From Pseudomonas fluorescens (GTDB lineage Bacteria > Pseudomonadota > Gammaproteobacteria > Pseudomonadales > Pseudomonadaceae): 64,000 nt of DNA. Location: assembly GCF_902497875.1 (NCBI RefSeq), contig NZ_CABVHY010000023.1, forward strand, positions 1-64,000, given 5' to 3'. Under the pieces are notes generated by a model that saw nothing but the letters and a program-made list of their open reading frames with translations, was not told the origin of the DNA and searched no databases. Shown in pieces: positions 18,228 to 25,100 of this stretch (positions are counted from its first letter, which is position 1; the number at the start of each line of letters is the position of its first letter). Position numbers and translations under genes: made by a program.

Positions 18228-18311
18228 ATGGCTAAGATGGCAATTTTCCTGGGTGGATTTCTGGTGTTAACCATCTTGATTGGTGCCCTTGCCACGATTT
18301 CTCCGGTGTAA
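18228..18311 (+). CDS. 27-residue single-helix membrane peptide
   Basis: The open frame encodes a 27-residue peptide starting MAKMAIFLGGFLVLTILIG and ending LATISPV. An AGGAGG ribosome site lies four bases before the ATG. Residues 4-24 form one uninterrupted hydrophobic helix. It has a GC content like the host and follows the mqo terminator by about 260 bases. I believe similar tiny open frames occur in other pseudomonads, but I cannot name a family or function. Confidence 0.65.
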   Translation: MAKMAIFLGGFLVLTILIGALATISPV

Positions 18312-18319
18312 GGAAAGTG

Positions 18320-18486
18320 CTGTAGGAGGCTGCGATCTTTTGATCCTGCCTTGGCGGCGCGCCCCGAAAAGATCGCAGCCTATCGGCAGCTCCTACGCCG
18401 ACCGGGTACACCTGCAATGGGGTGGGTGCACACAAACCTCTGTAGGAGCTGCCGCAGGCTGCGATCTTTTGATCTTGCTTCGGGCA
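18320..18486. repeat. REP cluster (three REP units)
   Basis: TGTAGGAGGCTGCGATCTTT and its inverted partner ending GCAGCTCCTACG form a REP pair at 18320-18397. A third unit with TGTAGGAGCTGCCGCAGGCT lies at 18440-18486. These are typical Pseudomonas intergenic REP sequences. The stretch 18312-18611 holds nothing else recognisable. Confidence 0.85.
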
Positions 18487-18611
18487 CTCTCCAGAACCGC
18501 CAAAAAATCAGCGAGCCGGACAAAGCCAAACCGTATTGACGGAAAGGCTCAGGGCGCGAAGGGGGCCGCACAAACGCCAACTATTTCCGATCAGCCCTCG
18601 TCATACTCATC

Positions 18612-18764
18612 ATGCAACGCACCGTGCAGCGGGCGCTCGACTCGCTGGCGGCAGCCGGCAAGGTGCAGGCGTATGGTCGTGGGCGAGCGCGTCGCTGGAT
18701 GACCCCGCCGGTACCGGGATTCGCGACGGCTTTGTTACTCACGGTTCTACTACCGAGTGACTAG
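18612..18764 (+). pseudogene. C-terminal remnant of a helix-turn-helix regulator
   Basis: The frame encodes 50 residues starting MQRTVQRALDSLAAAGKVQA and ending in WMTPPVPGFATALLL-type sequence. The first part looks like the recognition helix and wing of a small transcriptional regulator, with the N-terminal half absent. The frame stays open upstream into unrelated REP-adjacent sequence. It directly precedes the beta-propeller gene and could have been its regulator. Confidence 0.45.
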
Positions 18765-18798
18765 GATCACTCCACCACCCAGTGACGAGGACAAAAAC

Positions 18799-19431
18799 AT
18801 GAAGCAATCACCCGCTGCAATCATCCGCGAGTACGGACCTTTTCCGGGCGTCGACGCGGTGCATGGCGTCACCCATGACGGTCAACACGTCTGGTTTGCC
18901 TCCGGCGACAAACTGCACGCCCTCGATCCGGCGACCGGCAAGACGCTGCGCTCGATCGATGTCGCCGCCGATGCAGGAACGGTCTTCGACGGCCAGCACC
19001 TGTTCCAGATCGCCGAGGACCGCATCCAGAAAATCGATCCGCAGACCGGCCGTGTGCTCGCGACGATCCCCGCACCCGGCGGCGGCAATGACTCGGGGCT
19101 CACGTGGGCTGAAGGGACGCTCTGGGTGGGCCAGTACCGGGACCGGAAAATTCATCAGATCGATCCCCAGACCGGGGCGATTCTTCGCACCATCGAGTCC
19201 AACCGCTTCGTGACGGGCGTCACCTGGGTCGACGGAGAATTCTGGTACGGCACCAGGGAAGGCGACCAGAGTAATTTGCGGCGAGTCGACTCGCAAACGG
19301 GAGAGGTTCTGGAGAGCCTCGAGATGCCGCCTGGAGTGGGCGTATCAGGGCTCGAGTCCGATGGCGGCGATCAGTTCTTCTGCGGCGGCGGAAACAGCGG
19401 CAAGGTGAGGGCTGTTCGCCGACCTCGCTGA
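18799..19431 (+). CDS. beta-propeller repeat protein (glutamine-cyclotransferase/PQQ-like fold)
   Basis: The 210-residue product starts at 18799 after GAGGA. It has about five repeats of the form G-x-x-I-x-x-IDPQTGRVLxTI (for example KIDPQTGRVLATI, QIDPQTGAILRTI and RVDSQTGEVLESL), each about 40-45 residues, which predicts a propeller. No signal peptide is visible, so it appears cytoplasmic. The enzymatic or binding role cannot be told from the sequence. Confidence 0.75.
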   Translation: MKQSPAAIIREYGPFPGVDAVHGVTHDGQHVWFASGDKLHALDPATGKTLRSIDVAADAGTVFDGQHLFQIAEDRIQKIDPQTGRVLATIPAPGGGNDSGLTWAEGTLWVGQYRDRKIHQIDPQTGAILRTIESNRFVTGVTWVDGEFWYGTREGDQSNLRRVDSQTGEVLESLEMPPGVGVSGLESDGGDQFFCGGGNSGKVRAVRRPR

Positions 19432-19542
19432 GGCTCCGCAGCCGTCAGAGGCTGGATTTGTATCGACTCCACGGGCAAGCAATCGACGTGGCCTGACATG
19501 GGTCGCATTTCAAAACGGCGGGGGCGACGAGAGCGATATAGG

Positions 19543-19914
19543 CTAGTAGCCTCCACCACCCATGCCGCCCATGCCGCCGCTGTTGCTGGATGGCTCCCTG
19601 GCTTTTTGCTGTGCCCGACTCCATTGCGCACAAGAAATAAAGCTCGTGTGGTCTACCTTGCCGAATCCATCGAAGCTGACATTAAAAGGCTGCTTATGGC
19701 CGTCTTGAGTAAACACATAGTCAAAGCAGGTGCCGGGCACCACCGTGCGGTCAGTTATGGACAAAGGCTTTCCGCCAATAGCCAGAACCTGATCCTTGCT
19801 CATGCCTGTCTCGACCTTGGCCACCAGCGGCTGGTCACGATAGACGTGTGAGTCAGTGGTGCAACCAGTCAATGCTGATAGCACGGCGACCAGCGCGAAC
19901 AGAGACTTGTTCAT
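19543..19914 (-). CDS. osmE: OsmE-like outer-membrane lipoprotein
   Basis: The 123-residue lipoprotein begins MNKSLFALVAVLSALTGC, with a lipobox cysteine at 18. The BamE/SmpA-like fold shows as GMSKDQVLAIGGKP, with a GTCFDYVF segment and a second cysteine in SCAQW, as in OsmE. An extra Gly/Met-rich tail (GGMGGMGGGGY) extends the C-terminus. The start at 19914 follows GGAG. OsmE is induced by osmotic stress in enteric bacteria; its role is unclear. Confidence 0.75.
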   Translation of the reverse strand: MNKSLFALVAVLSALTGCTTDSHVYRDQPLVAKVETGMSKDQVLAIGGKPLSITDRTVVPGTCFDYVFTQDGHKQPFNVSFDGFGKVDHTSFISCAQWSRAQQKAREPSSNSGGMGGMGGGGY

Positions 19915-20050
19915 GGCAGGGCTCCCGGTAGCGAGTGAGGTAAAGAGGCTCCTGGGTGCATCAATGAAATTAAAGTCGAGTTCTGCAGGGCGCGCCAAAT
20001 ATCCGCGGCCGAGGCTTGAGTGTTAGCGCGTTTGGGAATGGACCAGGCAA

Positions 20051-20074
20051 CAAAAAGCCCGCGCGAGTCGGGCT
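20051..20074 (-). terminator. rho-independent terminator, minus strand
   Basis: On the minus strand AGCCCG, a short loop and CGGGCT are followed by TTTTTG. It would end transcription of the minus-strand gene at 20254-20610. Confidence 0.7.
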
Positions 20075-20199
20075 GTCTGTCTGGGGCGCTGGTTCCTTCA
20101 GCTGGTGTGAGTGTGCTCCGCGGCTGGAGCAGAATCAAGGGCGACGGAACGCTTGAGAAGGGGTGAAAAAGGCATTGAAATATGGCGTAGGGCAGGGTC

Positions 20200-20250
20200 C
20201 GTAGCAGCTGCCGAGCCGAACGCAGCCTCGCAGGCTCGTCAGCTGCTACT
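20200..20250. repeat. REP-like hairpin
   Basis: GTAGCAGCTG and CAGCTGCTAC form a 10-bp stem with an internal smaller hairpin. It lies at the 3' end of the minus-strand gene 20254-20610. The region 19915-20253 contains otherwise only the terminator above. Confidence 0.7.
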
Positions 20251-20253
20251 TGG

Positions 20254-20610
20254 TTACTTGAGCCCAGAGCCAGAGATTTTGCAGTAAGTATCGATATCAG
20301 TTGTGGCAAGCAGGCAGCGGCCATCCTTGAATTTTGCGTAGAAAGTTATTTCCTTTTCCCTATCACATAACAACCAGCCCGCGACCAGTCCAATCGGCCC
20401 CAAAAGCAATGCGCCCGCCAGGCTCCATCGAATAACGCTGCCTTTCCTGGTGACGACTTCTTCGGTTGCTGTTTCCAGGGCTTGCACTTTTGAAAGGGGT
20501 ATCGTTAATTCGCGAGAAGGAGTCAGTACGGTTTTTAGAGTGAACATTCCAGATTGAAATTCGGCATCACCTGCCAGAAAGTCACCGGATATCACCGTTA
20601 TTCTCGACAT
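20254..20610 (-). CDS. membrane protein of unknown function
   Basis: The 118-residue product starts MSRITVISGDFLAGDAEFQ. It has a beta-rich N-terminal part, one hydrophobic segment (about 62-82, WSLAGALLLGPIGLVAGWLL) and a C-terminal KEITFYAKFKDGR segment. The ATG is preceded by AAGAAG. I do not recognise the family; the layout suggests a membrane-anchored protein with small domains on both ends of the helix. Confidence 0.65.
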   Translation of the reverse strand: MSRITVISGDFLAGDAEFQSGMFTLKTVLTPSRELTIPLSKVQALETATEEVVTRKGSVIRWSLAGALLLGPIGLVAGWLLCDREKEITFYAKFKDGRCLLATTDIDTYCKISGSGLK

Positions 20611-20736
20611 GGTTTTTCTTCTTTTGATCTGCGTTAGCCGGCTGTTACTGGGCTCCGATGGCTGGCGTCAGTCAATCGGCTTGCGACAAAAGGTGAGGCC
20701 GATGGTCACCCGGGTTTCTTCGCCACCTGACACAGG

Positions 20737-20770
20737 GGATCCTCGTCGGTTGGCGGGATTCGTTGAAGTG
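20737..20770 (+). repeat. 34-bp upstream element, copy A
   Basis: This element (GGATCCTCGTCGG...TTCGTTGAAGTG) recurs at 29843-29876 with three mismatches and, for its last 30 bases, at 42310-42343. Each copy lies about 43-46 bases before the start of a small plus-strand gene. Its inner part can form a short CGCC/GGCG hairpin in the other copies. Confidence 0.7.
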
Positions 20771-20813
20771 AAGGGTTGAACTACGCTTAACGTTCCACAG
20801 AGAGGTATGCGTC

Positions 20814-21038
20814 ATGAGCGAAGATCGAGTGGTTGCGCTTGAGATAGCGTTGAAAACGGTGATGGCTGTCGCCAGAAATCACGGGCTTGATGTTGATGAA
20901 CTGTGCAGACAATCCATTGGCGCAATAATCGGTGATCCGGACATGAAGTGGGTGAAGGCGGACCATGCTCAGAACGCAATCGCCGAGATAGAAATGGCCG
21001 AGGCTGACATTGCGCGCCTGCCTCTGCCTTCAGCGTAA
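20814..21038 (+). CDS. small hypothetical protein downstream of repeat element
   Basis: The 74-residue acidic helical protein starts MSEDRVVALEIALKTVMAVA. It has no recognised domain or signal. The repeated upstream element and its size link it to the phage-type small genes at 29923 and 42386. Ribosome site AGAGAGG precedes the ATG by about nine bases. Confidence 0.6.
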   Translation: MSEDRVVALEIALKTVMAVARNHGLDVDELCRQSIGAIIGDPDMKWVKADHAQNAIAEIEMAEADIARLPLPSA

Positions 21039-21148
21039 CAGGTGAGTGGTGAGGTGACCGAACCGAAGAACGTGTTGATCCAGGCAGAACGATCAGCGAC
21101 CTTTCTGGACAGTGACAGATATCCGTCTGCCGAGGTCTTTGGCGGCCG

Positions 21149-21358
21149 TTATTGATGTCTGTCGTTTTTAGCCGGATCAGCGTTGCGCCGATCTTCGCCG
21201 CAAGGGTTGCCGGTGTTTAGAAGCCTTCTCTCCGCCAAGACATTTTGAAGTGCCTGGCGGTCTGAAGGGTCTAGCTGATGCTCTCTCTCCTTGAGCTCAA
21301 GCAGGATTGGGCTGGACCAAGCGCGATAGGTTTGCTCAGCAACACGAATTGATGCCAT
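21149..21358 (-). CDS. small hypothetical protein
   Basis: The 69-residue product starts MASIRVAEQTYRAWSSPILL; GGGGGAG lies seven bases before the ATG at 21358. It is charged and helical with no known domain. Codon use looks normal for the genome. It may be a phage-derived orphan. Confidence 0.5.
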   Translation of the reverse strand: MASIRVAEQTYRAWSSPILLELKEREHQLDPSDRQALQNVLAERRLLNTGNPCGEDRRNADPAKNDRHQ

Positions 21359-21654
21359 CAAATCTCCCCCTTGATTAGGCGCCCGCCAACAAAGCAGGTG
21401 CAGTCCGATGCGGTAGAAATCCTAGTTGAGGAAATGGTTTGTCGCCAGCAACTGGCATTGCAAGGGTGCCCCACCTCAAGGAGGTCGCGGTGTCGTTCAA
21501 GTTGTAAATGCCGTGACCCTTTTTCTCTTCAGCACTTCTGGCTCAACGCCGCGAAGTGCCAGCCGGGTAATGGTTGTTGCCGCAATGTCCCGGGTCTGGG
21601 TGGCGTCGAAGCCTGTCGTTGCAAACTCCTCGCTGGCTGCCTGCAGGCGGGGCG

Positions 21655-21846
21655 GTACGCGCCTCGGTGGCGAAGGCCGAAGCACAATTGGCCGATGCCC
21701 AGTCCGACTACGACGTACCGCGTCAACAGTTGGCCGAGAATATCGAGACCGATTATCTGGGCGTCGCGGCCGGGTTCGCCAAGAGCAAGGCGATGCAGCG
21801 GGTGGTGGAGTCCAATCAGCGGGCGCTGACCTCGACGGAAAAAGGA
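21655..21846 (+). pseudogene. fragment of a TolC-family type I secretion outer-membrane protein
   Basis: About 63 residues (RASVAKAEAQLADAQSDYD ... ESNQRALTSTEKG) match the coiled-coil part of TolC/AprF-type channels. Both ends are missing: upstream sequence is unrelated, and downstream the frame runs straight into a REP-type repeat. It lies next to the RTX epimerase gene, which needs a type I secretion channel. Confidence 0.7.
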
Positions 21847-22135
21847 GCTTGCTCCCGTCGGGCCGCGAAGCGGTCGCCAAACTTGTCAAATAGGCGGCAT
21901 CAGGTAGACCGAGCCCACCGATTCACGACTGCTTCGCCCGAGCGCGGATCGGCCGGCGGGAGCAGGCTCGTTCCCACATTTGATCTGTGTCTGTCCTCGA
22001 TTTTTTGGCGCTGCAAATCCCTTGTGAGAGCGAGCCTGCTCCGGGCGGCGTTCCGACGATAGCGGTGGGTCAGTCAGCATCCATGTTGAATGTGCCGCCA
22101 CCTTCGCGGGCAAGCCCTCTCCCACAGGATGTGGG
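21841..22135. repeat. REP-type repeat cluster
   Basis: Successive units containing GGAGCTTGCTCCC (21844), GGGAGCAGGCTCGTTCCCAC (21958), GAGCGAGCCTGCTCC (22027) and GGGCAAGCCCTCTCCCACAG (22109) fill the gap before the epimerase stop codon. No gene is seen in this stretch. Confidence 0.75.
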
Positions 22136-22141
22136 CTTAAC

Positions 22142-25100
22142 TCAGCCTGTGAAATCACTGGTGTTCAGCTCCTGGACGCCCACCAGTTCGATTTCGAACT
22201 CGGGGGTGGCGCCGGCGTTGACACTGCCGTAGAGAATGCCATCGGCAAAGCGCAGTTGGCCGGTGGCGTTGGCAGGGTCGAAGGCGTTGCTGCCGATGAA
22301 GGTGAAGGCGTCGACAGCGACGGTCAGCGGGTTGGCGTCCAGGCCGGAGAAATCCAGATGATCGCCCTCGGTGCTCTTGAAACCGTTGATCACATCGCGC
22401 AAAGCCCCGACGCCCATGTCCGACAGAGCACCAAACGCGTAGGTATCCGCGCCAGTGCCACCGGTGAGGTTGTCGGTGCCTGCACCACCGATCAGCCGGT
22501 CATCGCCCGAACCGCCCACCAGCGTATCGTTGCCCGCACCACCGTTCAGAACGTTCGCGGCGCTGTTGCCCGACAGAGTGTCGACGTAGGCGCTTCCCGT
22601 CACGTTTTCGATAAATTTAAAGGTGTCGAGCCCGGAACCCAGGGTGTTTTGTTGCGCTGACGTCGAGAGGTTTACGGTAACGCCGGACAGGGCGCGTTCA
22701 AAAGACACCGTGTCATTGCCATCGCGCCCGTCCAGCACGTTGTTGCCGGCTCCGGCAAACAGCCTGTTGTCCAACGCGTTGCCCGTGCCATTGGCGGCGC
22801 CAGTGCTATCGATATACAGATGCTCGACGTTGTTGCCGAGGGTATAGGCCGCCAGGCTGCTGTGCACGCTGTCGATCCCTCCAGGCGCCGCATTGCTGTT
22901 GGTCTCGATCACGGTGTCGTCGGCGTTGTCGACATAGTAGGTGTCGTTGCCATCGCCGCCGCTCATGCTGTCGGCCCCTGCGGCACCATCGAGCACGTTG
23001 TCGGCGGCATTGCCGGTGATGAAGTTGCGCCGCTCATTGCCGGTGCCGTCGATGTCCGACACGCTGGTGAGCACCAGGTTCTCGAGATTGGCGCCCAGGG
23101 TCCAGCTGACCGAGGCCTGCACCGTATCGATCTGCGAGGTCGAGGTGTTGGTTTCCACCACGCTGTCGAACGCGTTATCGACCACATAGATGTCGTTGCC
23201 ATCGCCACCGGTCATGGTGTCGGCGCCCAGGTCGCCATCCAGCGTGTCGTTGCCCGAGCTGCCTACCAGGGTATCCGCCTGGTCGGTACCGGAAATCATC
23301 CCGCCCTGGTTCTGGGCGTTGTCGAAAATGTCCTGCACGCTGTTGTTGTCGTTGGGGTTTCCCTGGAAGCCAAGGTCATCGGCAATGTAGTCGGCCAGGC
23401 GCTGGCCAACAATCTCCGCCGACTCCTCGTGCAGGTGCCAGACGTCATCGGGATACACCAGCGGATCGACTTCGTAGCGCAAGGGCAGGTCGGTGTAGTC
23501 CACCGCCAGCTTGACGTCGGCGCGCTCGGCGGCGATGGCTTCCTGGGTGGCGCGGACATAGCCAACCCCCTCGACGATGGAGGCAATCTTCTCTTCCGAG
23601 TAACCACGGGCACGCGCCGCGTCCTGCTCGTAGTGACCGGTTTCCATCATGTACACGCTGAAGTTGCCGAACTGGGCATGCAGGTAATCAAACACCTTCA
23701 GGGTCGCGGCCTTGTAGGCCGCTGCTGCCGCTGCTTTGTCCGTGGCGCGGGCGATCTCCTGGGCGGCTTCCTCGCCCTGGCCCCAGATGATGCCCATGGT
23801 GACGTTATCGATGGATTGCAGTTCGGTGAGCTGGTCGCGCAGCAGCGTCACGGCGCGCAACAGCGCAGGCCCGGGTTGGTTGGTGTCGGTCAGCCACCAG
23901 CACAACTTGAGTTCCTCGGCGCTGAGAGTCGACAGGCCGGTGACCGTGCTGCCGCCCACCGCGATGTCGATGCCGTTGTCATCGGCATCGGTGAACTGGC
24001 TGCGCACGTCATAGGGGGTGTAGCGGTCCAGGTCGTTGACCAGCATCGAGGTGCCGGACTGATCGTCGTCCTCCGTCATGCGCAGCAGGCGCGCATTGGA
24101 TTGGCCGAGGGTGGGCAGGTAGAGGATGTCCTGCTGGGCGCGCTGGCCGAACACGAAGTCGCTGGCGGTCAGGGTGTTGAGGTAGTTGCCGTTGAGGGCG
24201 ATTTCGAAGCGATTGCCATCGGCGTCGGCCTCGGCGGATTTGATGTAGGTCTTGTCGCCGGCCGCATTGAGGGTCATGTACAACGTGCCATTGCTGCCAT
24301 CGCCGAAGCCGAGAAAGCCCAGGCCCGAAACATCGATCTTGTCGACGCCCACGGTGAAGTCATAAATCGTGTCGGTGGCCGTGACACCGCCGGTGTCGTA
24401 GTCGCGGTAGCTGTCGAGTAAGTGGGTGTAGCGGAAGGTGTCGGCACCGTCACCGCCGTACAGTGAATCGCGTCCGGCGCCGCCGTCGACGGTATCGGCG
24501 CCAGTGCCGGCCTTGATCGTGTCGTTGCCACCGAGGCCGAGGATCAGGTCTGCACCCGCCGTGCCGTTGAGGGTTTCGGCGTTGTTGGTGCCGGTGATGG
24601 TGTTGGCGGGCGCATCGGCCACTACCAGGGCGAAGCTATCGCTGACCGATGCACCGGCCGGGTCCGTGGCCTTGACCAGCACGTTGTAATTGCCGGACGC
24701 GGTGCTGGTCGGCGTGCCGGTGAAGGTCAGGTTGGTGACATTGAAACTCAGCCACGTGGGGAGGGCGCTGCCATCGGCCAGGGTCGCGGTGTAGGTCAAT
24801 ACATCCTGGTTGGCGTCGGTGAAGCTGTCATGGGTCACGGTGTAGCTGAACGGCTTGCTTTCGGTGGCGTTCTGGTCGAGGAGGGGGATGGCCACCACCG
24901 GCGCTACATTGCTGGGGGGGTTCTGGTCGGCGAAGACAAAATGACTGGCCGTCAGGCTGCTCACCAAATTGCCCGCCAGCGACACTTCGAAGCGGTTGCC
25001 ATTGGCGTCGACGGTGAGGTCCTTGAGGTAGGTGCGGTTGCTCGAAGCGCTGTAGGTCACTTGCAGCGTGCCGTTCAGGCCGTTGCCCAGGCCGGTGTAA

